Shown: positions 18,852 through 29,096, counted from the stretch's first letter. The stretch is DNA of 64,000 bases from Cytophagales bacterium (GCA_033344775.1 JAWPMT010000005.1:727501-791500), one strand, 5' to 3'. A program made the numbers and translations. Notes: generated by a model not told the origin, from the letters alone.

Positions 18852-21800
18852 TTAGAAAGTTAGACTAAGCGTTGCACCATATTTCTTAGCGGTAGGAGCA
18901 GTACGGAAGTCGAAACCTCTACCGTTACCTACACCTAAGCTAGAAATCTCAGGATCAAAGTTGATTCCTTCAGGGAAGTTAGGAGCATTGTACCACAAGT
19001 TCTCTCCTGAAAGCGTGATACCAACGGTACCGAAAGGAGTCTTCTCAAGAAGAGACTTAGGTAAAACATATCCAAGAGAAACTTGACGCAATCTGATTAC
19101 AGTTCCATCAAATACCCCTCCTTCATCCGCGAAGAAATAAGCTCGGAAGAAGCTATCACCAATATATGTCTGAACATCATTAGGCACATAAACAGGGTTT
19201 CCATTGTCATCAGTACCCGTTTGCTTCACAGCATTAGGCATTACCAAAGGAACGTTTCTGTCTACGTCAGTATCAACTGTGTTACCCCGAGCAAGTAGTG
19301 ACTGAACAGTAGAAGAGAAGATATCTCCACCGTCAATGTACTGCCACTGGAATCCAAATGAAATCCCTTTCCAGCTAATGCTGTTATCCCAGTTAGCCTG
19401 GAAGTTAGGGTTAGGATCACCAATTACTTCAAAGTTACCAGAAGACTGGTATGCACCTTGGTTGTCTACTACAAACAGACCAACTTGGTCGCCGTAGTTA
19501 GTCAGGTTATTTCCGTTTTCGTCAAATACATCCTGAACTTTCAGGAAAGACTCGCCGAAGAATACACCAAACTGCTGACCAGGAATCGCATAGTTACCTA
19601 ATGTGCTGTAACCTGCAGTCTGAACCTGATCGATTCCTTCGAAGATAGACTCTACGTTAGAAACATTTCTGGTGTAGTTCAAGTTGATGTCCCACTTGAT
19701 TCCGTTAGGAAGTGGAGGCGTAATGTTCACACCAAGCTCAACTCCCTTGTTCTCCATTTTCGCAGCGTTTACAGTAGTTACTGTAAATCCTGTAGAAGGA
19801 TCAAGAGGCAAGTTGATGATCAGGTCTTCTGAGGTCTTTTGGTAAAGAGAAAGGTCGATTCCGATGATATTATCAAGTAATCTTGCTTCAACTCCAGCCT
19901 CGATCTCGTTGAAGAACTGAGCGGTCAAGTTTCTGTTACCCAAGAAGTTAGATACAGAGTTAGTATTCAATACTGTACCACCAGCAGTTACGAATTGGTT
20001 CGTACTTGCATCGAGAACAGACCTAGTTCTGTATGGGTCAGGATAACCTGCAGATCGTCCGTATCCTACACGTACTTTCAAGAAATTCAGAATATTACTG
20101 TTGCTGATCGCAGTGATCGCATCAGTAGGTACAAATGCCAAACTAGCAGAAGGATAGAATACTGAACGATTCTCTTGCTCCAACGTAGACGTCCAGTCAT
20201 TTCTAGCCTGCAAGTTCAAGAACAATGCATATTTGAAACCAACTGAAGCAGTAGCATAAAGACCTAATGTATTTTCCTCACTGAATCCAGAGAAACCTAA
20301 GTGGTCAATGAAGTTATTGTGAGAAAGAATGTTATATACAAACTGGTTAGAGCTTGATAGTACAGAGATATCTCTTACTTCTCTACGAGAGTTGAATCCA
20401 ACAACCCCATCAACAGTGATCTCTCCAGGTAAGCTGAAGTTATACAATACGTTGATGATTTGGTCAGTGATTCTATTACTGATGTCCGTAGTTGTCAACT
20501 CACCAAGAGGCTGTCTTGGTCCACCTTTGTTTACATGACGTTTGTTTTCCTGCTGATAGTTATCAACACTCAGACGATACATCAATGAAAGGTTATCAGT
20601 CAATTTATAAGACAACTGAGTACTAGAGAAGAATCTGTTGACTTGCTCGCTCTGACCTGAGTTATTCAAAGTCCAAAGCGGGTTTTGGATCGGAGAACCA
20701 CGTCTATAATAGATGTTAGAACCATCAATAGGAGACTGGAATGGAAGACCCAAAAGATCTACAGATCGAGGAGTAAACAGGATCGCAGCGAAAAGACCGT
20801 TACCATCACCACCAAATGCAGGTGCAGTAATAGGTGTAAATCTTTCAGACTGGATATAGTTAAAAGAACCTCTGATAGAAAGACCATTGTTCAAGGTAGC
20901 CTGAGCACCCAAACCGAAGTTATTCTTATCAATGTAGTTAGATCGATCACCGTTAGCCAACTTAGGAGTAAAGCCCTGGTCAGTCAAGTAGCTGTAAGTA
21001 GCACTCAAAGATGCATTGTCAGCCAACTTACTCTCAACAGCGATTGAAGTGTTTGAAGAAACACCACTTTCGAAGAAGTTCTCAACACTTTCGTAAGGAC
21101 GATAAATGTACTCCGCTCCGATGAACTCAGGAACATCATCATTATACTGTGTTTGATCCAATGGGTGAGTGATGAGTACTTGAGTACCGTCAGCAGTCAG
21201 TCCCTGGAAATCAGAACCGTAAGAAGATGGGTTCAAATCGTTGAAAGCAGCCCCCCAGTTAGAGAAGAACCATCCGAAACCAGCGTTGAAACCGTTTCCG
21301 TAAGTGTTCTGATAATCAGGCAGGTTAGCAATTTCAGAAACATAAACACCTTGACGGATGCTAACCTCAGCTTTTCTAGAAGCATTCTGACCAGCTTTAC
21401 CGTTTTTGGTAGTTACCAAAACCACACCATTACGTCCAGCCTCTCCGTATAGTACCGTTGCTGAAAGACCTTTCAAGATCGAAATTTCTTCAATCGTGTT
21501 AGGATCCAGATCAAGGAATCGGGAAGATGCTGTTGCACTACCAGAACCAAACCCTTGGTTACCTGTGTTCGTATCGGTGTTGAAAGGAACCCCATCAACT
21601 ACGAACAAAGGCTGGTTGGAACCAGTAATTGTAGAATACCCTCGGATGATGATATTCGTACCTGAACCTGAAAGACCGGAAGTTTGGGTAATGTCTACCC
21701 CAGTTGCTTTACCTCTTAAGAGACGAGCAACATCAGCTTCCTGACGATCAACTAATACTTCATTGTCGATGGATGACACCCCGTATCCAAGCGCTTTACG

Positions 21801-22145
21801 CTCTTTACTGATACCGAGGGCGGTAACAACCACCTCTTGAAGTTCCTGCACGTCGGACTGCATGGCTACGTCAATCGTAGACCGGCTACCGATCGTTGCT
21901 TCCTGGCTGATTAAGCCAATAAACGAAAACACCAGAATGCCACCATCTGCTGGCACTGACAAACTGAAGTTCCCATCGAAATCCGTCGTGGTACCGTTAG
22001 TAGTACCTTTCAGGATCACGTTCACACCAGGTATAGTACTTCCGTCTTCTTCAGAAGTTACCTTACCTGTAACTGTTCTATCCTGCGCTAGGGCAGAAAA
22101 GACCACAGACAAACTAAACAAACTAAGTAGTAAAATCCTCTTCAT
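18852..22145 (-). CDS. SusC/RagA family TonB-linked outer membrane transporter
   Basis: A 1097-aa TonB-dependent transporter. Signal peptide 1-20 (ends SALAQ), carboxypeptidase-D regulatory-like domain about 22-95, TonB-box region EVVVTALG about 104-112, plug domain with LLRGKATGVDITQTSG and the SusC signature PLFVVDGVPFN, then a 22-strand-type barrel ending in the usual C-terminal aromatic residue (LSLTF). It imports a ligand captured by the SusD lipoprotein downstream. No sigma/anti-sigma pair or hybrid sensor is adjacent, so regulation is not obvious; the upstream region carries inverted repeats (22208-22290). Confidence 0.95.
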   Translation of the reverse strand: MKRILLLSLFSLSVVFSALAQDRTVTGKVTSEEDGSTIPGVNVILKGTTNGTTTDFDGNFSLSVPADGGILVFSFIGLISQEATIGSRSTIDVAMQSDVQELQEVVVTALGISKERKALGYGVSSIDNEVLVDRQEADVARLLRGKATGVDITQTSGLSGSGTNIIIRGYSTITGSNQPLFVVDGVPFNTDTNTGNQGFGSGSATASSRFLDLDPNTIEEISILKGLSATVLYGEAGRNGVVLVTTKNGKAGQNASRKAEVSIRQGVYVSEIANLPDYQNTYGNGFNAGFGWFFSNWGAAFNDLNPSSYGSDFQGLTADGTQVLITHPLDQTQYNDDVPEFIGAEYIYRPYESVENFFESGVSSNTSIAVESKLADNASLSATYSYLTDQGFTPKLANGDRSNYIDKNNFGLGAQATLNNGLSIRGSFNYIQSERFTPITAPAFGGDGNGLFAAILFTPRSVDLLGLPFQSPIDGSNIYYRRGSPIQNPLWTLNNSGQSEQVNRFFSSTQLSYKLTDNLSLMYRLSVDNYQQENKRHVNKGGPRQPLGELTTTDISNRITDQIINVLYNFSLPGEITVDGVVGFNSRREVRDISVLSSSNQFVYNILSHNNFIDHLGFSGFSEENTLGLYATASVGFKYALFLNLQARNDWTSTLEQENRSVFYPSASLAFVPTDAITAISNSNILNFLKVRVGYGRSAGYPDPYRTRSVLDASTNQFVTAGGTVLNTNSVSNFLGNRNLTAQFFNEIEAGVEARLLDNIIGIDLSLYQKTSEDLIINLPLDPSTGFTVTTVNAAKMENKGVELGVNITPPLPNGIKWDINLNYTRNVSNVESIFEGIDQVQTAGYSTLGNYAIPGQQFGVFFGESFLKVQDVFDENGNNLTNYGDQVGLFVVDNQGAYQSSGNFEVIGDPNPNFQANWDNSISWKGISFGFQWQYIDGGDIFSSTVQSLLARGNTVDTDVDRNVPLVMPNAVKQTGTDDNGNPVYVPNDVQTYIGDSFFRAYFFADEGGVFDGTVIRLRQVSLGYVLPKSLLEKTPFGTVGITLSGENLWYNAPNFPEGINFDPEISSLGVGNGRGFDFRTAPTAKKYGATLSLTF

Positions 22146-22207
22146 ATTAGAATTGGTTTATTAAGCTAGAAACCTTAAAGATTTCTAAATGTCTAAATTA
22201 TAACTTT

Positions 22208-22290
22208 TTGGGAATAATAAAAATGTGAGCAATCCTTTTGAGAATTAATACGTAGAAGTTGAAAATATTGAAATTCTCAAAATTTCCCAA
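22208..22290. promoter_or_regulatory. Inverted repeats upstream of the SusC gene
   Basis: TTTTGAGAATT (22236-22246) is a perfect inverted repeat of AATTCTCAAAA (22272-22282). Flanking them, TTGGGAA (22208-22214) mirrors TTCCCAA (22284-22290). They lie 63-145 bases before the SusC start. They could fold in the 5' leader or be a protein-binding site; no clear TAnnTTTG element was found. Confidence 0.4.
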
Positions 22291-22407
22291 TATAATTTAC
22301 ATAACTGCCAGTTATTACGGAACATGAGAAAAGAATTACTTGCAGTAACATCAAAAAGCCAGAAATTCTTTGGTACCCGAAATATTATTTTTTCAATATT
22401 CCGAAGA

Positions 22408-24354
22408 TTATTTATCTAACGTACCGAGTATGCGAAACTCGATGCGCCTATTCTTAGAATCATCCGTTTGTTGTTCGCTTTGAGAGACCGGAAATTGTGA
22501 TCCGTATCCTTTGTACTTCATCCTGCTCCCAGGAATCCCTTTTTCAACCAAAAAGTCATATACTGATTTGGCTCTTTTTTCTGATAAATCCAGATTGTAT
22601 GCCGATCCACCGGATGCATCCGTATGACCAGCGATCTCTACTTCCAGCTTTTCGTTCTTTTTCAGAAACTGAAAAACAAGATCCAGTTCGCTTTTCGATT
22701 TATCTATGAGTGCATAGCTGTCGAATTCAAAATAGACATTCTCCAGAATGATCGTTTCTCCACTTCGAAGCGGGTTCAATGAAATATTAAGGGTATCCGG
22801 CTTCAAATCAACTGAGGATTGTAAGTCAAATTGAAAATCCTCGAACAAGAAACCATCTGCACTGGCGTAAGCACCATATTCCCCTCCTTCAAATAAAGCC
22901 ATGAAATATCTACCAGTAACCGGATCAGAAGTGGTACTGTACAATTTCTCCTGAGTTATTAGATCATACAATTCAAGTTTTGCTTCAATCGGCAAATCCG
23001 TTTCCTTGTTGGTGATCAAACCCGTTAGATAACTGGCCTTGTGGGATAATAATGTATCAACTTCAATATCGAACGAAAAGAGCTCGCTCCGATTTTCGGA
23101 CTCATCCGTATAAAATGCCATTTTTCCATCCGCAGTAATAAAGAGTCCGGACTGGTCTTCGAAATCATTGGTGGGATACCCAAGATTCACTGGGTTCGTC
23201 CATTCATCTCCCGAGCGTTCTGATACATAAAGATCAAATCCACCCAACCCTACATGTCCTTTTGAAGAAAAGAATAAAGACTCACCATTAAAATGTATGA
23301 ATGGCGTTGATTCATCCTGCGCCGTATTGATTCTTGGCCCGAGGTTCGTTGGCTTAGTCCAAACTCCTTCTTTTTGTTGAGTCACCCATATATCTCTCTT
23401 TCCATGACCTCCCGGGCGGTTAGAAACAAAATACAACGTTTTTCCATCTGCAGACAGGCTTGGCTGAGAATCCCAGCTCGAAGAATTGACAGTTTTACCC
23501 AGATTTTTAGGTTTTCCCCATTCATCTCCTTCTCTAATGACATAGTATAAATCACAACTTCCGTAGGATCTTCTGCCTTCACAAGAAGTAAAGATCAAGG
23601 TTCGGCCATCTGCCGAAATGGAACAGGCACCTTCGTTGAAGCCAGTATTAATCGTAGAAGCAATCCCATTGGCTGTTTCCCAAACTCCATTCTTTTTATG
23701 TGCGATGACAATGTCCTCATCAAATTGAATCCCTGTACCATCACGCTTGGTATATACGATCGATTGATTGTCGATGGTAAGCACCGGAAAATACTGTAGC
23801 GAAAAGCGGTTGACCGAATCACTCAGCTTTCGTGTTTCACGGATCATGGGTTTGAGTAAGGATCGATGGGAATATTCGATCGAATGCAAGAGTACGGAAT
23901 CCCCTTTACCCATTACATTTCCCTTCAACGACGACAGATAATAGTTTAAAACCTCCGATGCCTTTTCATATTTCCCACGCTGATAATAGCGAACGGCTAA
24001 CCCCCTTGCAATTTTTGGATTGACCTCTTCCTTTGGAATGGTCTCGTAATAGCGCTGGTAATTGGCAAAAGAAGCATCCTCCGCTCGCAAATAATTGTAG
24101 ACACCTGCGAGCTTGAGGTAAGCCTCTGCAAAATCAGGATCACGTTCGAGCGCTTGATTCAGTGACTTGATTCCTCCTTCGAAATCCCGGGATTTGAATT
24201 GTTCTTCGGATTTCTCGTAAAGCTTGATCGCCTTCTTATCCTTCGTATGAAAGTTTTGTCCGAAACAAGGTAACAGTAAAAGTAGCAGACCAAAAAGGAT
24301 GGAGCCTCTTAGGGTATGCTCATGTATTTGTGCACTTGCAGTGATATCCTCCAT
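22408..24354 (-). CDS. PorE-like TPR/PD40/OmpA outer membrane protein
   Basis: About 648 aa from the ATG at 24354, preferred because it places a hydrophobic signal (SILFGLLLLLLPCFGQ) near the N-terminus; an upstream ATG at 24474 would overlap queE by 166 bases. Order: signal, TPR repeats (KLYEKSEEQFKSRDFEGGI onward), a beta-propeller of PD40-type repeats (SADGRTLIFTS, SADGKTLYFVSNRPGG), a carboxypeptidase-regulatory-like domain, and a C-terminal OmpA peptidoglycan-binding domain (IAGHTDASGG, NRRIEFRI). This layout matches PorE of the type IX secretion system, but related paralogues of unknown role are common. It overlaps the queE 3' end by 46 bases. Confidence 0.82.
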   Translation of the reverse strand: MEDITASAQIHEHTLRGSILFGLLLLLLPCFGQNFHTKDKKAIKLYEKSEEQFKSRDFEGGIKSLNQALERDPDFAEAYLKLAGVYNYLRAEDASFANYQRYYETIPKEEVNPKIARGLAVRYYQRGKYEKASEVLNYYLSSLKGNVMGKGDSVLLHSIEYSHRSLLKPMIRETRKLSDSVNRFSLQYFPVLTIDNQSIVYTKRDGTGIQFDEDIVIAHKKNGVWETANGIASTINTGFNEGACSISADGRTLIFTSCEGRRSYGSCDLYYVIREGDEWGKPKNLGKTVNSSSWDSQPSLSADGKTLYFVSNRPGGHGKRDIWVTQQKEGVWTKPTNLGPRINTAQDESTPFIHFNGESLFFSSKGHVGLGGFDLYVSERSGDEWTNPVNLGYPTNDFEDQSGLFITADGKMAFYTDESENRSELFSFDIEVDTLLSHKASYLTGLITNKETDLPIEAKLELYDLITQEKLYSTTSDPVTGRYFMALFEGGEYGAYASADGFLFEDFQFDLQSSVDLKPDTLNISLNPLRSGETIILENVYFEFDSYALIDKSKSELDLVFQFLKKNEKLEVEIAGHTDASGGSAYNLDLSEKRAKSVYDFLVEKGIPGSRMKYKGYGSQFPVSQSEQQTDDSKNRRIEFRILGTLDK

Positions 24355-24923
24355 TTGGGATTTTCTTTGACAAATTGGATAATCGAAGGTAACATTTCTG
24401 ATTCTTTCGACCATTCCGGCTGGACATACCAATTGGAACCCTGATGCATTTTTTCCGCGTGTTCCTGCGCCCACTTAAAATCAGACCTGTTATAGATAAT
24501 AACTTTCAGTTCGTGGCTTTTCGTGTAAAACTCAGGAAGAGGTTTCTTAAATTTTTTCGGTGAGAAACAAATCCAGTCCCAATCTCCCGTCAAAGGATGT
24601 GCTCCGGAAGTCTCTATATGTGTCCTTAAACCTGCCGATTTCAGTGACAGGGTTAATTCGGTGAGGTCATACATTAATGGTTCTCCTCCAGTGATCACAA
24701 CAATCGGTGCCTGACTGGCTTTGGCATTTTCTACGATCTGGTCAATGGCCAATTCAGGATGTGCACTTCGGTCCCAGGATTCTTTCACGTCACACCAAAC
24801 ACATCCTACGTCACAACCACCCAAACGTATAAAATACGCTGCAGCGCCGGAATAAGCACCTTCACCCTGAACGGTATAGAAATACTCCATTACAGGTAGG
24901 GTCGCCACATCTGTCAGTTCCAA
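24309..24923 (-). CDS. queE: 7-carboxy-7-deazaguanine synthase (radical SAM)
   Basis: A radical SAM enzyme of the queuosine and 7-deazaguanine pathway that converts 6-carboxy-tetrahydropterin to 7-carboxy-7-deazaguanine. The cluster motif is CDVGCVWC (Cys-x3-Cys-x2-Cys), followed by DVKESWD, typical of QueE. VITGGEPLMYDL is the SAM-binding GGE motif. PVMEYFYTVQGEGAYSG is the usual N-terminus. I choose TTG at 24923, four bases after the folD stop, giving about 204 aa; ATG 24890 would begin at the conserved MEYF, and ATG 24980 would overlap folD by 53 bases. It follows folD on the same strand. Confidence 0.88.
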   Translation of the reverse strand: MELTDVATLPVMEYFYTVQGEGAYSGAAAYFIRLGGCDVGCVWCDVKESWDRSAHPELAIDQIVENAKASQAPIVVITGGEPLMYDLTELTLSLKSAGLRTHIETSGAHPLTGDWDWICFSPKKFKKPLPEFYTKSHELKVIIYNRSDFKWAQEHAEKMHQGSNWYVQPEWSKESEMLPSIIQFVKENPKWRISLQVHKYMSIP

Positions 24924-24927
24924 TTTA

Positions 24928-25800
24928 TTACTGGTGTTGATTCTCGTAAGCTTTATACGTATTGAGTAGCAAAGATGCAATAGTCATCGGACCTACTCCC
25001 CCTGGCACTGGTGTAATGTAACTTGCCTTCTCTTTCGATGCTTCAAAACTTACATCTCCTGCCAGACGAAATCCACTCTTCTTACTCGCGTCCTCCACAC
25101 GGGTCGTACCAATATCCACCACCACAGCACCCGCCTTGATCATGTCAGCAGATATAAGATCAGGCTTACCTACTGCAACGACCAGTACATCTGCGGTTCG
25201 GGTATGAGAAGGCAGGTCCACCGTGTATTTGTGACAAATCGTAACCGTTGCTGCAGCACGTTGCATCATTAAACTCAAAGGAGCACCTGCAATTCGGCTG
25301 GCTCCTACGATCACACAATGCTTACCTTTCAGCTCAATCTCGTAGCGATCTAAAAGCTCCATAACACCATAGGGTGTCGCAGGCAACAGTAATTGGTTGT
25401 CAGAAATGATACTCCCAAAATTCTGATTGGTAAAACCATCGACATCTTTGGCCGGTTGCACCGTCTCAATAATGGTTTCAACAGAAATATGCTCGGGAAG
25501 AGGCAATTGAACGATGAACCCATCAATATCTTCGTCCTCATTCAGTGATTCGATATGTTTGACCAGTTTCTTTTCAGAAATAGTCTGAGCAAATTGCATC
25601 AAGCTATAATCAAACCCAACCGCCTTGCATGCCTTGATCTTTCCATTCACATAGGTGTGACTGGCACCATCATCACCGACAATGATGATCGCCAAATGCG
25701 GTACACGCTTATCTGCGGCCTTCAATGCCACTACTTTCTCGGCAATTTCTTTTTTGATGTCAGACGCAATCTGTTTGCCGTCTAATATTTCAGCTCCCAT
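24928..25800 (-). CDS. folD: Bifunctional methylenetetrahydrofolate dehydrogenase/cyclohydrolase
   Basis: A 290-aa cytoplasmic one-carbon enzyme that interconverts 5,10-methylene-THF and 10-formyl-THF using NADP. Family signatures: YVNGKIKACKAVGFD with the catalytic Tyr-x3-Lys, GFIVQLPLPEH, VIVGASRIAGAPL (NADP loop) and PVPGGVGPMTIASLL near the C-terminus. Length is standard. It lies six bases after lepA and is followed closely by queE, one operon. Confidence 0.95.
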   Translation of the reverse strand: MGAEILDGKQIASDIKKEIAEKVVALKAADKRVPHLAIIIVGDDGASHTYVNGKIKACKAVGFDYSLMQFAQTISEKKLVKHIESLNEDEDIDGFIVQLPLPEHISVETIIETVQPAKDVDGFTNQNFGSIISDNQLLLPATPYGVMELLDRYEIELKGKHCVIVGASRIAGAPLSLMMQRAAATVTICHKYTVDLPSHTRTADVLVVAVGKPDLISADMIKAGAVVVDIGTTRVEDASKKSGFRLAGDVSFEASKEKASYITPVPGGVGPMTIASLLLNTYKAYENQHQ

Positions 25801-25806
25801 CGTTTT

Positions 25807-27597
25807 CTAATTATCAAGTTTGAGGACAGCCATGAATGCCTCCTGCGGAATCTCTACACTTCCTACCTGGCGCATGCGTTTCTTTCCTTTCTTCTGCTTC
25901 TCCAAAAGCTTCCTTTTCCGGGAAATATCTCCTCCATAACACTTCGCCAATACATTCTTCCGCATTGCCTTCACCGTTTCTCTGGCGATGATCTTCGTTC
26001 CAATTGAGGCCTGAACGGCAATTTCAAACATCTGTCTAGGCAACAACTCTCTCAATTTCTCGCAAAGGCGTTTTCCCCATTCGTATGCCTTGTCTCTATG
26101 TACAATAGCTGAGAGGGCATCTACCTTTTCGCCATTTAGCTGAATGTCCAGTTTTACCATGGTCGACTGGCGATAGCCAATCAACTCATAATCTAATGAG
26201 GCGTATCCACGAGAAATGGTCTTGAGTTTATCGAAGAAATCAAATACAATTTCTGAAAGTGGTAGATCAAAGGTTAATTCTACGCGATCAGCTGTCAGAT
26301 ATACCTGGTTTTTGATCTCGCCTCGCTTGTCCATGCAAAGGGCAATCACAGCTCCGATGTAATCAGCCTTCGTGATGATCTGTGCCTTAATGAAAGGCTC
26401 TTCTATGTGTGAGATCGTATTGGGTTCCGGCATTTCGGAGGGTGCACTTACCTCCACCACTTCTCCTTTCGTGCCAATCGTTCGGAATTTCACCGAGGGC
26501 ACGGTAGTGATCACGGTCATGCCAAATTCTCTTTCCAGCCGTTCCTGCACGATTTCCATATGGAGCATACCCAAAAATCCGCAACGGAATCCAAATCCAA
26601 GTGCTGCAGATGTTTCAGGTTCCCAAACAAGAGCTGCATCATTCAATTGCAACTTCTCCATGGACGTGCGTAATTCTTCGAATTCACTGGTCTCTACCGG
26701 ATAAATACCAGCAAATACCATCGGCTTCACGTCCTCAAACCCTTTGACTTCTTTCTGAGTAGGCTTATCAACATGCGTGATGGTATCTCCCACCTTTACC
26801 TCTTTAGCAACCTTGATCCCAGAGATCAGGTATCCTACATTTCCGGTAGAGATTGTTTTTCGAGGTTCATGATCCAGACGCAGTACGCCTATTTCATCTG
26901 CCTCGTAGGTTTTACCTGTGTTGACAAATTTTACCTTATCTCCTTTATTGATCTCTCCGTTGAAAACCCGGAAGTAAACTTCAATTCCACGGTAAGAGTT
27001 GAACACAGAGTCAAAGATCATGGCCTGCAGTGCCTCGTCCTGATTGCCTTTTGGTGCAGGAATGCGATGAACGATCGCTTCCAGAATATTGTCAATCCCA
27101 ATTCCTTCCTTGGCACTGGCGTGAATAATATCTTCCAAATCACAGCCGATCAGTTCGATGATTTGATCTGAAACTTCCTCAGGCATCGCACCAGGCAAAT
27201 CGATCTTATTCAGCACGGGGATGATTTCCAAATCATGCTCCAACGCCAGATATAGGTTCGAAATGGTCTGTGCTTCTATGCCTTGTGCCGCATCCACGAC
27301 CAGCAAAGCCCCTTCACAAGAAGCAATGGACCGGGATACCTCATAGGAGAAATCCACATGACCAGGAGTGTCGATCAAATTGAGTGTATATTGCTGATTA
27401 TCATAGAGATAATCCATCTGAATGGCGTGGCTCTTAATCGTGATACCTCGTTCACGTTCAAGGTCCATATCATCCAATAGCTGCGCTTGCATATCGCGCT
27501 GAGAAACTGTCTGCGTCGCCTCTAATAACCTATCCGCCAACGTACTTTTCCCATGATCAATATGGGCTATAATGCAGAAATTTCTTATGTGATCCAT
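25807..27597 (-). CDS. lepA: Translation elongation factor 4
   Basis: A 596-aa translational GTPase (EF-4) able to back-translocate ribosomes. G1 is [10 protein letters not shown] (residues 11-20), G3 [13 protein letters not shown]4 NKIDLPGA. The LepA-specific C-terminal domain with a lysine/arginine-rich tail ([19 protein letters not shown]) is present. Length is normal. It heads a lepA-folD-queE-PorE-like gene series. A TAnnTTTG-like -10 box (reverse complement of 27621-27628) lies about 24 bases before the start, without a matching -33 box. Confidence 0.96.
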   Translation of the reverse strand: MDHIRNFCIIAHIDHGKSTLADRLLEATQTVSQRDMQAQLLDDMDLERERGITIKSHAIQMDYLYDNQQYTLNLIDTPGHVDFSYEVSRSIASCEGALLVVDAAQGIEAQTISNLYLALEHDLEIIPVLNKIDLPGAMPEEVSDQIIELIGCDLEDIIHASAKEGIGIDNILEAIVHRIPAPKGNQDEALQAMIFDSVFNSYRGIEVYFRVFNGEINKGDKVKFVNTGKTYEADEIGVLRLDHEPRKTISTGNVGYLISGIKVAKEVKVGDTITHVDKPTQKEVKGFEDVKPMVFAGIYPVETSEFEELRTSMEKLQLNDAALVWEPETSAALGFGFRCGFLGMLHMEIVQERLEREFGMTVITTVPSVKFRTIGTKGEVVEVSAPSEMPEPNTISHIEEPFIKAQIITKADYIGAVIALCMDKRGEIKNQVYLTADRVELTFDLPLSEIVFDFFDKLKTISRGYASLDYELIGYRQSTMVKLDIQLNGEKVDALSAIVHRDKAYEWGKRLCEKLRELLPRQMFEIAVQASIGTKIIARETVKAMRKNVLAKCYGGDISRKRKLLEKQKKGKKRMRQVGSVEIPQEAFMAVLKLDN

Positions 27598-28034
27598 GAT
27601 GTCTTTCGCGAAAGAAGGTGCAAAAATAGCAATAGCCCATCAACTCTACGTCAGAAAGTTCATCATTGAAAATAAAGCTTAACAACATCTGGCATTATTT
27701 GCGAAAGGAACTACCAGATTTCAGGTAATTAGGGCATAAAAATTACCGCACTTTGGGTATTTCAATAGAGTCGGAGATTTTGTTACTTGCAATCAGCATC
27801 TTAGACCACCTAACACCGCCTGATATGAAAGTCATTAAGTACGTTATTCTCGTCATTAGCCTCATTCTTACCAGCATTTTTTTACCCAAAGTCCTGAAGC
27901 TTCGGAAATCCTGAAATAGCTTTTTGGCATTCTAGAAATCACGGATTCCGAATGAGCCTTACCTCGGATATGCTGCATTCCTTGGATTGAAGTTGAAAAG
28001 GTGGCTATTTTAGCCCGGCAATCAATCCTATCAC
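27598..28034. other. Intergenic region between lepA and the bestrophin gene
   Basis: A 437-base divergent region. Besides a possible minus-strand -10 box (27621-27628) and a tiny hydrophobic reading frame (27825-27914, listed separately), nothing recognisable is seen. Confidence 0.5.
27825..27914 (+). CDS. Possible 29-aa hydrophobic small protein
   Basis: An ATG frame encoding 29 residues: MKVIKYVILVISLILTSIF then a basic tail (LPKVLKLRKS) and a TGA stop. It is a single predicted membrane helix with a positive C-terminus. There is no ribosome-binding sequence or clear promoter, and it might be the relic of a larger membrane protein such as a DoxX-type N-terminus. Listed as a candidate only. 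Confidence 0.25.
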   Translation: MKVIKYVILVISLILTSIFLPKVLKLRKS

Positions 28035-29096
28035 ATGTACATCCGAAAAAAATACCGGGTCCGCGATATGATCCGTTGGACTCGAAGAGAAATTCGCTTT
28101 TTTGTTGTTTTTGCCCTGATCGTTGCTATCCTGCATGACCTTTTGGGATTGACCTGGCTACAGCTTCCATGGACTCCCATTGCTATGATCGGTACAGCAG
28201 TTGCATTTCTTGTCGGTTTCCAAAGCAATGCCGCTTACGGAAGGATCTGGGAAGCACGCAAAATTTGGGGAGGAATTGTCAATGATTCCCGTAGCCTCGC
28301 CATCATGGTGATGGACATGATCACCAACGAATACGCTTCTGAAGAAATGACTGAAGAAGAGATGTATTCCCACAAAAAGACAATTATATATCGCCACATT
28401 GCCTGGATGACTGCTTTGAGGTATGCTATGCGCCAAAGCAAACCATGGGAAACCAATCGGGAGATCAAGGAAAACAAGGAATGGCAGGATCGGTTGTATA
28501 TCCCGGAACGTAAATTCGAACTGGAAGATGAACTAAAGAAAGTACTTCCCGAAAGTGAATTAAAAAACGTAATGGGCCGTACCAATAAGCCGGCAGCAAT
28601 CATGGCTTTTCAATCTCATCATTTGCGTACCTTAAAAGAACGTGGGATCATTTGGGAATTCTCATTTCTGGAATTGGAAGGAAAACTTAGCGCATTGATC
28701 GATCATCAGGGTAAATCCGAAAGGATCAAGAACTTCCCCTATCCGAGACAATTCGCTACCATCGGCTATGATTTTGTCAACCTGTTCATAATGATCTTGC
28801 CATTTGGAATTATTCCCGAATTTGGCAAAATCGGAGAAAGATTCATTGCGGATTATCCCCTTATTGCGGATTCATTTATATGGCTAGGTATTCCTTTTTC
28901 TGTGATTGTCTCATGGATATTCAATACCATGCTCCGTATTGGTACCACTGGGGAAAATCCATTTGAAGGATCACCCAATGATGTGCCCATTAGTGGAATT
29001 TCAAGAGGCATTGAAATAGATATTCGAGAGATTCTTGGCGAGGAAAAAGAGCAGATCCCTGAACCCTTTCCGATTGAATTGGAAGCTCAGATGTAG
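28035..29096 (+). CDS. Bestrophin family ion channel protein
   Basis: A 353-aa membrane protein of the bacterial bestrophin (UPF0187, YneE-like) family. The N-terminal region has the family hallmarks: MIRWTRREIRFFVVF, the segment VAFLVGFQSNAAYGRIWEAR (about 55-74, the neck region), followed by the family's WGGIVNDSR and the C-terminal FGIIPEFG. Four membrane segments are discernible. Bacterial homologues form pentameric channels (some cation-selective); physiological role unknown. It is followed by a bidirectional terminator shared with the convergent LysM gene. Confidence 0.88.
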   Translation: MYIRKKYRVRDMIRWTRREIRFFVVFALIVAILHDLLGLTWLQLPWTPIAMIGTAVAFLVGFQSNAAYGRIWEARKIWGGIVNDSRSLAIMVMDMITNEYASEEMTEEEMYSHKKTIIYRHIAWMTALRYAMRQSKPWETNREIKENKEWQDRLYIPERKFELEDELKKVLPESELKNVMGRTNKPAAIMAFQSHHLRTLKERGIIWEFSFLELEGKLSALIDHQGKSERIKNFPYPRQFATIGYDFVNLFIMILPFGIIPEFGKIGERFIADYPLIADSFIWLGIPFSVIVSWIFNTMLRIGTTGENPFEGSPNDVPISGISRGIEIDIREILGEEKEQIPEPFPIELEAQM

